From positions 93,623,291-93,687,290 of the forward strand of contig JAMXBB010000009.1 in the NCBI GenBank assembly GCA_024138015.1: 64,000 nucleotides of DNA, read 5' to 3'. A program made the position numbers and the translations under genes. Shown in pieces: positions 11,286 to 23,239 of the stretch. This DNA comes from Lumnitzera littorea (Eukaryota; Streptophyta; Magnoliopsida; Myrtales; Combretaceae). The notes beneath the pieces are model-generated. The model had not been told where the DNA came from and did not search any database. It saw only the letters and a list, made by a program, of their open reading frames with translations. Position 1 is the first letter of the stretch, and each line of letters begins with the position of its first letter.

Positions 11286-14200
11286 ATGGTTGACGGCGCA
11301 AGAGTTCTGTTAGGCACCCTTTTCTCGAAACTCTTCGAAGCTGTTAAGAAGCATATAGAGACAGTTAGATCGTTTCCTTCCGAATTTAAAAAGCTCAAAT
11401 CCACGTGCGAAGTTATAGAACCATTGTTCAATGACATGGCCAAGTTCAACGAAATATTAGATCGTCATCCACAGGAACTTAAACAGTTCCGTGAACTCCT
11501 TAAGGATGGCAAGACCCTTATAGATAAATGCTCCAGAGTCCATCGATTCAACTTTTACGCCAAGTATGTTTGTGCAAAGGAATTGATCAAGTTAGACGAT
11601 GAGATCAAGAGGTCTATTCTGGTTTTCTTAACGCCCATCACCGCGAGGGATGTTAAGGAGGTTGCCGTGGATGTGAAGGGGGTGTCCCTTGATGTGAAGG
11701 TGATACGAAGTGCTGTGGAGAAGCTGAATGTACATCTAGGGTTAGACAGTGGTGGAGTCATGACTAGTGGAGTTGGAGGAGGGTATAATGGGAAATACGT
11801 AGACCCTAAACCACCAGGATCTGTGATTGGAATGGATGAGCAGTACAAGGAAGTGAGGTCAAGGTTGATGCAGGATGGAGTTTCTGTGATTGTGATTTCT
11901 GGCCCCGGTGGGGTTGGAAAGACCACTTTGGCTAAAAAGTTACTTCATGATGAAGAAGTTGAAGGTGGTAACTTCTGTTCTCTTACTTTTAATTTAGTGA
12001 ACAGTTGAATGTGTCTGTGTAACTTGTTCATTTCAGTTGGTGCCCCTGTTAGAGATAAGCAGAGTCCATGTCAAAGTAAGACCAAAATCATAAATATAAC
12101 ACAAATAGATTATTCGGATGACGGATCTTTTAGTTCATAACATTTACATGAGGTGTTTGAGCAAAACCAATATTTGTTTTGGCATTGTAACACGAGAAAA
12201 TATGTAAAAAAAGATCCCAGAACATTGAATAGAACAGGAACTTTGATAAAGAAACAATTAAGTTTTATGATAGCGGAAAACCTTGACTAATGAGTAGGGA
12301 AAATCTGCACTAAATGAAAGAGGGCAATAGCATTGGCCTTGTTATTTCAGAGATTATTATGATATTACCGTGGTTATCAGTTTCATGACAGTGGTTCATT
12401 CCATTGGACCATATAATATTTCATTGAACTATTTGTCATAGTAGTATCTTCTTCCCTTGTTTTGATTAGCACAAGAGATATAATGGTTGGATGGTACTGT
12501 TCAGTGATTCATTGGTTATGTGGATTAGTTAATTCCTGCACTGATTAGTGTTACTCATTCTAAAACCGAAGTACAAATTGGCATGGATCACTTCAATTGT
12601 TAGTTAAATCCCTTTGAATGCTAAAAACCATCATGAGTTATAGATTTGGGAATTTCCATTGGTTCAGCCTTGCTCTTGTATGAATAATACTCTTTTTCTT
12701 CATGAAATCATCCTTTAGATAGCGCTATGGGTTAATTACTGTAAGACTACAGCTATTTAATAGCCATTACTCACATTGCCATAGTATTTGCATATGCTAA
12801 GATATAAATAAATAAAATGACTGCTGCATTTTGTAAAAGTGTTATTTGCTCTATCTGTCTAATAGGCTTGCAGGGGTACATTATATTGGAGAAGCATCCA
12901 ATTATGCTAATGTGTGATTTTCTCATGACAGGTAAATTTAAGGAAAATGCCTTCTTCTTTCCTGTGTCAGAGTCATTTGACCCGGTCCTCACTATACAGA
13001 AAATGTGTCGACATAAAAATCTGGATGTTTCTAACATCCGAAATGAAGATGATGCATTCTTTGCATTGGAAGAATTGGTAAGTCAAATAGGTGAAGATCC
13101 AATACTGCTGGTCTTGGATGATGTTTGGTCTGAATCAAAGACATTGACATCAGAACCATCTAAAACAGAGTCATTGCTAGAAAAGTTTGTTATCCACAAC
13201 AAAAAAAATTACAAGATTCTGGTAACCTCAAGGTTCGAGTTCCCGAGTTTTGGTCCTTCAATTCGTTTAGAACCCTTAAATTGCGAAGATGCCAAGGTTC
13301 TTTTGTGCAAGGCTGCAAAACCTATGAGTGGCCCCTTTAATTTGCCAGATGATGGGATCATTGATCAGGTAACTTATGTATCTTCAAGATATGTGCTTGA
13401 GATCATTTACACTTTTAATGATTATAATGGTAACTTATGCTACTCATATAATTCAATGTTACCAGAGCAATCTCAAAAAGAGAGTTCACTTTTACGAACT
13501 TTTGAGTATGCCACTTTCACTGCCCTCTAGGTTCCAAAAATTGATCATTGTAAATTCTTAACGCAGATACTGGAGCAATGTAAAGGATTGCCTCTAGCAC
13601 TTGAGGTTGTTGGCAAGTCACTTCGCGGGCGCCCTCAAGTTAGTTGGGAAAATAGACTGCTCAAATGGAATGATGGGGTTTCCATTTTGGATTCAGATAG
13701 TGAGATCCTTATTTGTCTTCAACAAAGCTTAGTTGATTTCAGCAGCGGATCTGAAACTAAGGAGTGTTTCAAGGATTTGGGCTCATTTCCTGAAGACCAC
13801 ATGATTCCAGCTTGTGCCCTTATTGAAATGTGGGCAGAGTTACATAATCTGGACGGTGAAGGTGTGCATGCCATGCATATTCTCCATGAACTGTCCAATA
13901 GGAGTTTAATTGACCTTGTTGTAACCCGGTAAGCCTTGTCTCTGGTGTTGACACTCTGTATTATTAGCATCTATTTCATTTGAATCATCCATATGTTTAA
14001 GGATTGGGGTTACTTTCCTGGGTTTGGGATCTAGTCAAGGGGTGTGATTTAGCAATGACAAACTTAGGGCCTGTGGAATTATGGTTTTTGAGGACTAGTT
14101 AAGAAACGACCCTCCAATTTCATAAAGCTAGTTTAGATACTCCCAAACTACTAAAGACTAAATTACGAATGACTTCTTCCTTTTCCATTATTTTTCATCA

Positions 14201-15516
14201 AACAAGGCTTGTTAAATAAAGAGCCAACAATAATAGTTGCATAACTCTACAGAACCCTTTTCTCTTTTTGCTACTAACATATTTTTGGATAAAAGTCTAT
14301 AAGAATTGAATTCTCGCTAATATTTCTCAGTACCAATGGAGATGACAAAAATAAGGGATACGTAAACAACTCTGTCATGCAACATGATCTTCTCAGACAG
14401 TTAGCCATTCACCAAAGCAGCCGAGAGCCAATTGAACAGAGGAAAAGGGTAATGATGCACATACGTGGAAACACATTCCCCGAGTGGTGGACCAAACTAA
14501 AGAAGCAGCCTCTTAATGCTAAACTACTATCTATCTCCACAGGTTAATTAACCTCTGTAGAACTTTATCTTTTTTATGCTATCTCTCTCTTTTTAACTTT
14601 TGAAATTAAGAATTCTTCAAAGGCCAAAATACAATGTGTCATATTTTATTTCAGCTACATTACCTTGTATTTAATAATCTTTGCAGATGAAATGTTCTCA
14701 TCAGGATGGCCAGATTTGGATGCCCCTGCAGCTGAAGTGGTTGTTCTCAATTTTTGTGCAAATAGTTATACTTTACCTGAGTTCACTGGAAGAATGACTA
14801 AGCTCAAGGCTCTGATTGTGGCCAACAATAGTCTTTTCCCTGCCAAATTAACTAACTTTTCCTTTCTTGGGTCCTTGTCCAGTCTGAAGAGAATTAGGCT
14901 AGAACACATTAGAATTCCTTTTCTTCATATGGAGAATATTCAACTAAACAATCTGCAGAAAATCTCTCTTTTTATGTGTGACATCAGCAAGGAGGGGCTA
15001 CTTTCTGATGAAGCAATGCCAAATCTGTTGGAGATCAGTGTTGCCTATTGCAAGAACTTGGTGAGATTGCCAGCTGGATTTTGCAACGTTAAATGCTTGA
15101 GGAAACTTAGCATCACCAATTGTCCTGATCTTTGTGAACTTCCTCAAAGTATTGGAAACCTATTCAATCTGGAAATATTAAGGTTGAATTCATGTACAAA
15201 GCTACAAGATTTACCGGATGCCATTGGAAAGCTCCAAAACATGACACTTCTTGACATATCAGATTGTATCGAGATGAAAGAATTGCCAGATCAGGTTGGT
15301 GAATTGTCTAAGCTAGAGGAGCTTCACATGGAGGGAAGGTTGAATCTCTTTGAGCTACCACCAACAGTCAGGAAACTACAGAGCCTAAAAAGGGTCACAT
15401 GCCACGAATCAAAAGCTACATTGTGGAAACCGTTTATGCTGTATTTGACCGAGCTAAAGGTGAAGATCATTGAAGAAGAAATTAGTTTGGGATGGTTGCG
15501 AAGTAGTAGGGGCTGA
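11286..15516 (+). CDS. NRG1: NRG1-type helper NLR (RPW8-CC, NB-ARC, LRR), five exons, intact
   Basis: Exons 11,286-11,967, 12,932-13,368, 13,567-13,928, 14,331-14,542 and 14,687-15,516 give 2,523 nt: 840 codons plus TGA, all junctions GT-AG and in phase. The RPW8-like coiled coil spans about residues 1-150. NB-ARC shows the P-loop GPGGVGKTT (206-214), kinase-2 LLVLDDVW (286-293), RNBS-B KILVTSR (322-328), GLPLA (380-384) and QHD (511-513), where sensor NLRs have MHD and RPW8-type helpers typically QHD. LRRs follow from ~565. Length, exon count, the DEMFSSGW exon start and the ISLGW C-terminus fit NRG1 better than ADR1 as I recall the families. NRG1 works with EDS1-SAG101 downstream of TIR-NLRs and forms a calcium-permeable oligomer at the plasma membrane. 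Acidic D3 and E18 lie in the predicted first helix. The NRG1 rather than ADR1 assignment is inferred. Confidence 0.93.
11968..12931 (+). other. Intron 1 of the NRG1-like gene
   Basis: The donor is GTG|GTAACTT after codon 227 plus one base; the acceptor is CATGACAG|GTAAATT. Joining them restores EVEGGKFKEN, the expected sequence between the P-loop helix and RNBS-A. At 964 bp it is the largest intron; the others are 198, 402 and 144 bp. No nested element was recognised inside it. An open frame starting at 12,817 is read-through into exon 2, not a separate start. Confidence 0.88.
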
Positions 15517-15761
15517 TAAGCATATGCAGATGTTGCTTTTGGCATGTTCATCTAGGAAGCATTTTGTCAAGTCAGCCGAGGTCAATAATAGAAAGTAAAT
15601 TGAGCACCACGAAATAACACATCCAGGCTGTGATCTTCCCCAGCTATTCTTACTGTGAAATTTCTTAATGCAATTAATTATTGAAGCTGTGTTGTTTGAT
15701 TGGAATGAATTTCACATTAAGTTTTAGGTGTATTACTTTTCTTGTATTTACCGTGGATTGA

Positions 15762-15767
15762 AATAAA
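15762..15767 (+). terminator. Candidate poly(A) signal of the NRG1-like gene
   Basis: AATAAA lies about 245 bp after the stop codon in a T-rich context (TTGTATTTA upstream), a plausible 3' UTR length for a plant gene. Plant signals are degenerate, so the true cleavage site is not fixed. Confidence 0.45.
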
Positions 15768-16205
15768 AGTTTCGCTTGATGTTTTCGAACATGGTCTGAA
15801 TTCTGGACATGTAAAGAATGTTTGAGAGCTGTTATTTCGTAAAATTCATTTGCTTTTTCACATTCTACTCCAATATTTTTATCCTTACGATCATCGAGAA
15901 ATTATACGTTCTGTTACCCTATAATTATTTTTACAAACATTAAGGAAAATAAATATAAGAAAACTTGGCATAAATGAAAAAAAAAGGAGGGGAAAAAACC
16001 CAAAAAGGGGGAAAACAAAAGTAAAAATGAGAAAGACATCCCCACTTAAAGACTTGAACTTTCTCGATCCTACCCCACAAAAAGAGCACTCTTAATCATT
16101 CTCACGTCCTGTAACCCGATGAAGTAGGCGAAACCAAACAGAAGAGGAAGTTCTTGCCATTTTCTAAAAACTCATTAACAGGCGCTAGATAAGCTAGGGT
16201 TGGCA

Positions 16206-16352
16206 ATGCAATGGTTATATGGCATCCTCTTACTGCCTCCATTTATCTTCTGCAAGGTTGGATTGAGCTGCTCGTATTTACCACCCTCTGATGTGATGGC
16301 AGTAGATGTGGATCCTGAATCTTGTGCCCCGGTACCGATAAAGTCATCCCAG
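16206..16352 (+). other. Possible first exon encoding a signal-peptide-like sequence
   Basis: An ATG opens a 49-codon stretch that begins MQWLYGILLLPPFIF, looks like a secretion signal, continues with a short polar part and ends exactly at a good donor (TCATCCCAG|GTAACA). No homologous family was recognised, and the following sequence is a low-complexity tandem duplication, so no exon 2 could be assigned. It may be a captured gene fragment or chance. Confidence 0.17.
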
Positions 16353-16364
16353 GTAACACATCAG

Positions 16365-16690
16365 TAGACGCAGCACTAGCACTCAACTTACCAGGTGATG
16401 ATATCGTTTTCGTTCTCTCTTTTTTCTTGTATTTATTTTTTCCACTATTTGTCAATTTTTTTCGATTTCTGAAATTCTCACAACTATTTTTAGCTTTTTT
16501 TAATTTTCATATATATATATATTAGATGCAGCACTAGCTCTCAACATACCAGGTGATGATATAGTTTTCATTTTCTCTTTTTTGTTATATTTATTTTTTC
16601 CACTATTTGTCAAATTTTTTCAATTTCTGAAATTCTTACAACTATTTTTAGCTTTTTTTTAATTTTCATATAATATATATATATATATAT
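16365..16690. repeat. Tandem duplication of a ~160-bp unit
   Basis: Units 16,365-16,522 and 16,523-16,690 share 'gcagcactagc', 'ccaggtgatgatat', 'cactatttgtcaa' and 'caactatttttagc', and each ends in an (AT)n run. The second unit runs into a TATG repeat. The near-identical copies suggest a recent duplication or slippage between the AT runs. Confidence 0.85.
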
Positions 16691-16699
16691 GTATGTATG

Positions 16700-17935
16700 T
16701 ATTAGGCTTAAAAGTTTAGCAACCAAGCAACACACGCAGCCCCAAGCACCTGCGCATGACCAAACTTGCAACCATAAACACGGCTGAAAAGAACTGAACC
16801 AAGCAGCAGCAAACTTGACTCTTTGGGAGAGTTACACGCAGCCATTTGAACCAAAGCGAGCGCCCAATCGACGCTCCAACATTCCAAATAGCTAAACATG
16901 AGCACTAGCCACGAGTTGAAAAAAATTCAGCAACTCTGACGCAGCAGCAACTGCCTAACTTGTCTCCATTGACCGAACTAAGCTGCTAATATGTAATTGC
17001 GGCAGAAGCAACCAAGCTAGGATTTAACTGAGCTGCAAATTTTTCAGCTCATCGGGAGAGCTACACGCCAGCCAGCATTCCTGAACCAATTGCATGAAAA
17101 TTGAGAAAAATGACTAATATTTGGGATTTAAATGATCGATATATGGATTACATGTTTTGGCTTCGGCTTATGCTCCATGTTTTATATGTTGCTTGTTAAA
17201 TTGAAACGTGCAAGGCTTTTGAGAATTATTCGTTTTCGTTCATGTTAGGACCACAGTCTAGACTTGGGCGATTCAGAGCGGAAATAGTAGCATCCGAGAG
17301 CTTCAACATGCATAAAGCGGAGCACTTCTTGAAATTTGATCAGAGCAAGACCTGATTCTAGCAACAACTAACAGCAACGAGCCCAAGCTTTGACAGCTGT
17401 CCTTAGCTGAGCATGTATACGTCCAAAGCAGCTGAGAAGAACTGGCGACCACTGCACCTTCCACACGCAGTAGCTGAACTTGCAAACACAAGCGACGCCC
17501 CAAGCAGCTCATCAAAAAACTGGGCTTCTGATTTCATTGCAACAGTAGCTCCACGAACCCGTGACAGCAGACCAACAAGGAACTTCAACTAGCAGCAGCT
17601 GCTAGCAACACGAGCAGAACCGAGCTGCCATTTGTCAAAACAGCAGCTGAGCTCGCTGCATTCGAACAGAGCGCACGAGCTGCTGATTTGAACATCACAG
17701 CAGACCAATGTCCATGAACCAAGCACAACAGCCCTGAGAGCCATAATCGAAGAGCCGAGCAGCCCTCACGAACTGTCCAAAATCCACCGAGCACAAATAG
17801 ACGACAAGAAGAAAACTCTACTTCATGTTCACTTGAGCCGAGATAAGAGACATCCAGCAGCATCACCATAGAAAAAATTTCCAGTAGAGTGAACTTTTCC
17901 AAGTATCAGAAAGCATCCCCCGATTTCAGAGATAA
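16700..17935. other. GC-richer block with recurring GCAGC/AGCTG words, no gene recognised
   Basis: Base composition changes sharply from the AT-rich flanks. The block is full of GCAGC, AAGCAG and GAGCTGC words, and a diverged motif 'gggagagYtacacgc' occurs twice (near 16,824 and 17,053). Antisense frames of 60-105 codons occur but show Ala/Ser/Leu-biased composition and no domain. It may be the U3 part of a long LTR ending near 19.3 kb, a non-coding RNA locus or an unknown repeat. Confidence 0.4.
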
Positions 17936-17939
17936 TTAA

Positions 17940-19330
17940 CTACACGTGGGCTTGCTTTACCGAGAAAAAAAATACAAAAATACAAAAACACGTCGGCTTC
18001 ATTCTCTTTATGTAAAGAAAATATATAAATAAATAAATATGTCAGCCCATTGTCATATCCAAGTTGGTCACACGTGGAGGCCCATGTCGGGGAATCTCAA
18101 TCTATTTTATTGGGCGCACGCATACGGATCAGCATTCTCCTTTGGAAAGTGTGTTAATTTTGAATGGGCTATGATTGGTGGAGAAAGCCCACTCGTAGGC
18201 TCCATGGAAGATGCCCAGTAGCTGATATAAAAGGGGGATTTTACAAGGAATATAATGGAATACAGTAGCCTAAGCTTAGTTTACGGAAGCGTAGAATAGA
18301 CAGAATAGAGTTTACGAACAGAATTTTCTGTGTAGTTTCATTATGTTTGTTTGGTTTCTGGGTACTAAAGCCTTATGTTCTATAATGCTAGAGGTAACGT
18401 GAGTTTTGAATATATTAAGATATACTGATTTGATATGGGAAGATATAATTAAAAATACCCGTAAAGTTCATTCAAGGTCTTTTTTATTTCCATATGATTT
18501 TTATTGCATTGTATCTTAATTTATTCATATTTTGGATTGAGATTATGCTTAGTATGTTTTGGGTTTTGCGACGATAGATTTCATGAATTATTTCTTGACT
18601 AAATTGATTCAAAGTTGATTATTGAGTGCTCGGAGATTTAATTAATATCTTTGTTGTTTGGATAATTAGTATCTAGCCAATACTTTTTATTTAGATTGAG
18701 TTAGAGAAACTGGGGAGAGATTAATAACTTAAACAAATATATCTTGAGTTTTTTAAAAAACGTGTCATAAAGATATGCAAGTCCTAATAAAACTTATGAG
18801 TCACACACTTAATGTAGCTAAAAATACAGTTCGATTTATGGAGACATGCTTAATCCATATTGTCAACTAGACTAGTAATTCTAATGTGAGCAGGTTACTA
18901 TTTACCAGAGAATTATAGACAAATCACCATGATGTGATGATTCATGTTATAATTAAAACTTTACTATTTTGGAAGGTGAGCGAGTTTTTATAAATTTAGT
19001 TAAATCCCGTTTAGTTAATTTTAATTACTGATTTAAGACATCATTTGATTCAAATGAAAATAGATTTGCAAATCTCATATTGATTTTTACATCTCTTTAT
19101 TCCCAAAATTCTTGAAATGTAGCTAGAACATTAGGTTTTATGTTCGATTTGTTTATTAGTTTTTACTCTCTTTTAATTTAATTTTCAATCTATTAGCTTA
19201 GGGTAAACTCAAGTAATTGAGTAATTAACATAGTTGCTCCCCATAGAATATGACCTTAGCTCACTAATTATACTGCTTGCATGAATTAAGACACTTGCTG
19301 GTTTTTGCTCTCTTTAATTTGATTTTATAA
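17940..19330 (+). mobile_element. Retroelement LTR-like region with TATA box (tentative)
   Basis: CACGTG-containing motifs (CACGTGGG near 17,943 and CACACGTGG near 18,070) precede a strong TATA box, TATAAAA at 18,226-18,232. An AT-rich stretch follows, then a late block 'gttgctccccatagaat' with 'gaccttagctcact' near 19,235-19,265. That last block resembles the 3' part of Athila-like plant Gypsy LTRs as I remember them. No second copy, PBS or coding region is seen here. Confidence 0.3.
18226..18232 (+). promoter_or_regulatory. TATA box candidate
   Basis: GATATAAAAGGGGG is a near-ideal plant TATA context, with AAGGAATATAATGG just downstream. It is probably the promoter of a retroelement LTR, but transcription cannot be judged from sequence. 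Confidence 0.4.
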
Positions 19331-20225
19331 AATCATGTAGCTATTGTTAATTTTCAAAGGTAGGTTAAAGCAAGTCAATGATAGAGATTAAAGATGTTAA
19401 GGTTGTCAATGGGACACTCATGAGCTTGGTGTTAAGGAAGCTACTGCATGCTAGAACAAGTTTCGAGAATAACCAATACGGAACCTCTTCTACATACGAT
19501 GTCTAGTGTAAGGAATGATCTACTCTATGATTATAAATGGTAGTAGTTGTGTTATCATGGCATTGAGTGAGTGGGTGAGTAAGTAAGATGCGTCTAAAGA
19601 CTATATCACATATTACGCCTTACATCTTAGAACGATTTAATGAGAAGACTAAGGTTTGTTGATTGATAGGTATGGGTCCCTTTTAAAACTAGAGAGTACT
19701 TTAACTCGGTAGTTTGTAATGTGGTTCCTATGGATACAATGCATAGCCTGATAGTAACACATTATACAATGGAAAGGCTAACTTGTATTCCATTAAGAAG
19801 GATGACCGACACATTATCATATTACCTATGACTTAAGATAAGATAAGGAAAGATTTGAAAAATTTAGGTAGGAACCACAATAACTTATTTAGGTAGCTAG
19901 TATAGGATAGCAAATCTCATAATTTTTCTATAGGTTCTAGGCTTAAGAATAAACAAGATCCAAAGGAGAATCTTCGCCACCATTGAGAAAATGATAGGAA
20001 TTAAGACTTGACTCAACACTTCTCAAGTCTTAGGAGGATCTAGAAACATGGTAGGAGGCCAAGAGATCAATTAGAAGAGAAGGAATAGAGGAAACAAATG
20101 GGTTGAGATGAATACAAGCAAGGATTACAATCATGTTCCCTAATGTCATCATTAACAATCAACATGGCCAAAGTAAGTTACATGTGATGCTTGGAGAATG
20201 CGATCCAAGAGGTTCATAGAAAATG
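19331..20225. other. Unassigned stretch before the Tat element
   Basis: No reading frame above about 60 codons, RNA gene or clear repeat copy was recognised. It may hold decayed retroelement leader sequence. Confidence 0.4.
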
Positions 20226-21010
20226 AGCATGCCTGTTGTTGATAGTTTATTTTAGGTTCAGGCTCCTAAGGCTAGTCCAATTACTACTGCCTAATTAGGT
20301 ACCCTTCAGCACCTTTCCAAAATGAGGAGTCTGGTCTCCTCTAGCAACCTATTTGATCCCCCCTTGCAAGCTCAGACCTCATTAGGCAACCTACTCAGGT
20401 TCCCTCGAGCATCTCGCCATAATTGGTCCACTTACAAACTAGCGCAACTCACTTAGGCCACCTCAAGCACCTCATCACCTTAGACCAACTCGGGGTCCTC
20501 AAAAACCTCGGCTCAACTCTTTAGGTTGAGGTAGCCTCAACCCCCTCGAGCATGCACCAATTGCTTGATATGTGGCTTATTATCCGCAGTGCTCTTACCT
20601 CGTACTTTCTCTCTTCATTAATTACCCTTTAACATATATGGTATAACCAACATGCCTTGTAGCCTTGGACATGTCAACTTCCCAAGTTTCAGATGTAGCT
20701 AGCAGCTTATCCAAGGTTGACTAACTAACAAAGCTGCTTTATCCCCCTTCCTTTAGGGCATATCCCCTATAGTAGCCACGTACGATCAAAACTACAAGAC
20801 GCTACGTATCCCTAACACATGAGCTCTTTATCCTATAAATAGAGTAAGGAGCCAAAAGTATAGGATCTTCTATCTAATTCCTTACCTTCCTTGTTCCCTT
20901 AGCACATCAAGCACCATTAAGTGCTCTAAACACTTCCTTTAATTCTTTTTTTGCTAACTTAAGCATCAGATAACCCCCCATTGGCACTAGCATAGGAGGC
21001 TTTTTGTAAG
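20226..21010 (+). repeat. 5' LTR region of the Tat element (boundaries approximate)
   Basis: C-rich upstream text is followed by TATAAAT at 20,834-20,840, a T/C-rich stretch and 'taacttaagcatcagat' at about 20,955. This last motif is typical of the R/U5 part of Tat LTRs. No second LTR copy exists in the window to fix the ends. Confidence 0.45.
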
Positions 21011-21659
21011 TTTACCATCAAGCATGGCTAATGTAGCATTAGGAGCAACTACTAACCTAACCCCTGTAATCTTAGATGTCGCCATTTGGTAGCCACCGCT
21101 TTAGGCACATCCACCCAACAAATGGCTAGAAGCGAAAACATACATACATCCTTAAGCCTCTTAATAAGCTGATGGTGGTAGGTCATCACCGCCACTATGA
21201 TCATCTACTCCACCCACTTTAGTTACCCCACTTTCTAGGTTTGAGTAACTTAAGATGATATCCTATCAAATGATGGAAGAAAATCATAAGACATAAGAAT
21301 CAAATACTGCTCTCTAAAGAAACATTATCACCTTGAAAAAGGCATAAGAAAAGCATTATCATGAAGAGCTCACTGTCAACTCATCTATAAGGCTGAGCAG
21401 GTATGGCATGAGCTCCATGTCAACTACTATATTGAACCAAGCATGCCCACATGGCCACATTTGGTCCAATCATCGCTAACCTAAGGATCTTTGCCATTGG
21501 TTGAATATGACCTACAATAAAGCCCAGATGCGGGGTGACTAATCAAGTATAAGCAAAGTGCCCAAAGAGCTCTCTCTAAGAAGTTCTCAAAAACCACTTA
21601 AGGACATGAATGTCCAAGAGTTAGATGAACACATTAGCTTTACTTTTAGCATATGCAAC

Positions 21660-22450
21660 TAGAAGACGGTTGAATCCTTAGCCTGCGTTTCACGACTAAG
21701 CATAGTGCAAAACTCTTTTATGCCTATTATCCTTAAGGAGATATTTTCACAAGGTATGAAGTTCCCTTACCAAAGTAGATATAATGGCTCAAGTGACCTT
21801 AATGACTATCTCATACACCTTCGCACCATGATGAGCCTCCACAATTTTTCAAACATCATCATATGCAAAGTCTTCCCTAGTATGCTGATGAAGGCTATAC
21901 TCCTTTAGTTCAACACCTTGCTAGATAGCTCAATCAGTTGTTTTAACAAACTCACAACGAAGTTCTAGCAGCACTTCCGTAATAGCAAGGTATTGTAAGG
22001 ACTCTTCCATACTTCATAATGTTAAGCAGCGGCTCAATGAGACATTACGAGCCTACTTGGAGCACTTCAACCAAGCTAAGCTCCAAATTCACAAGTTGGA
22101 CACAAGGGTCACACTCCAAGCTCTTATTAATGGAATTGACCCTAATAATAAGTTGCTTAAGGCTATTACCCTAAATCACCCTAAGACGCTTAACAAATTT
22201 ATGAGTACAGTAAAGAAATATGTAACCCAAGAAGATGAGATAGGGGCAAGGTTCAAGACTGACTACGATAGACATGACTTGATCAAGGATTGCCTCAATC
22301 TTCGAGACACCAAACCATCTTCATCGAGCAGAGAGTGCCAAGAGAGGCATAGGCAACAGTTTATGGACTATGTGAGCTATACGCCACTAAACCACCCACT
22401 AAGTGAAGTTCTCTACGAAGTTTGGAAGCAACTCCCCAAACCTCCTTAAG
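21660..22450 (+). pseudogene. Tat-type Gag (Retrotrans_gag domain), disrupted
   Basis: The frame 21,705-21,908 reads FMPIILKEIFSQGMKFP, then YNGSSDLNDYLIHLRTMMSL and CKVFPSMLMKAI. The frame 22,057-22,449 continues with HKLDTRVTLQALINGIDPNN and FMSTVKKYVTQEDE. Together they cover the capsid-like Retrotrans_gag domain of Tat/Retand elements (YDGTSDP...HL.F...CRAFP...L). A frameshift and stops split them. Confidence 0.75.
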
Positions 22451-22849
22451 TTTGAGAGACCTTAAATGCCGTAGAATTAGGCAAGTTCTTCGACTACCAT
22501 AATGTATGTAAGCACATTACCAATGATCGTCACCACTTAAGGAATACCATTGAAGGCTTTCTACGCAAAGGTTGTGTCAACCAACTCATAGTTGATGAAG
22601 GGAACTAGGTTTAATGACCTACTTAACATCACCAAATTGAGCAGCAACAACAGCAACAAGATGACCACCTTGACGACTAGCAATGTTGGGGTAAGAGGGG
22701 CCAAGTTAACACGATTGCCAAAGGCCCAAGGGTAAGGAAGCGAGCTCTTCATCCATAATCTAGTACAAAGTCCTCTTTGTCTAAGGCAAGAAGGCGAATA
22801 TTGATACCATCGTATCCTTCTCTATAGAAGATAGAGAGGGCGTCGAGTA

Positions 22850-23239
22850 TCTACATAACGATGCCTTGGTAATCGACATGGAGATTAGGTACTTTGATGT
22901 CCCTAAGACATTCGTCAATAATGACAGCTCAGTAGACATCCTCTTTTACCATACTTATGAGTAAATGAAAGAACAATTCGAGGTGCCCTTACAACCATGC
23001 AAACATAACCTTATTGGATTTGGAGGTAGCAAATCGATACCGCCAAAGGGCTCATAACCCTTCCTATTCAACTGGGCGACAACAAGTATGTTGCTACATA
23101 ATTGATAAATTTCATAGTTGTCAACTACTGGTCCCTATATAGCTCTATACTTGGGTGATCAAGCATCATAAAGTTTGATATGCTAATCAACTAAAGATAC
23201 CTTAAGGCGAAGTTCCCTACACCTACGGGAGTTGATGTA
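22850..23239 (+). pseudogene. Tat-type retroviral-like protease region, disrupted
   Basis: The reading gives VNNDSSVDILFYHTYE (the family usually has VDNGSSADILFY, with the catalytic Asp in DNG/DSG), then CKHNLIGFGGSK and KFPTPTGVDV. This is the classic protease-to-RT linker of Tat elements. The active-site Asp appears changed to Asn. The frame is cut at GVDV by the solo LTR and resumes after it as IWNSQDPLAL. Confidence 0.72.

Noticed and set aside
11555..11926. 123-codon antisense frame over NLR exon 1
   Set aside because: Shadow of the P-loop exon on the other strand; Pro/Thr/Ser-biased and without any independent signal.
12817..13530. Open frame with an ATG at 12,817 as a separate NB-ARC gene start
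   Set aside because: The first 38 codons are intron 1 sequence and the acceptor at 12,931 joins in phase to exon 1. The frame also reads past the exon 2 donor into intron 2.
17403..17902. Overlapping antisense frames of 60-105 codons in the GC-richer block
   Set aside because: Ala/Ser/Leu-rich translation of GCAGC-type words, no domain, no consistent splice pattern. Long frames are expected where stop codons are rare by composition.
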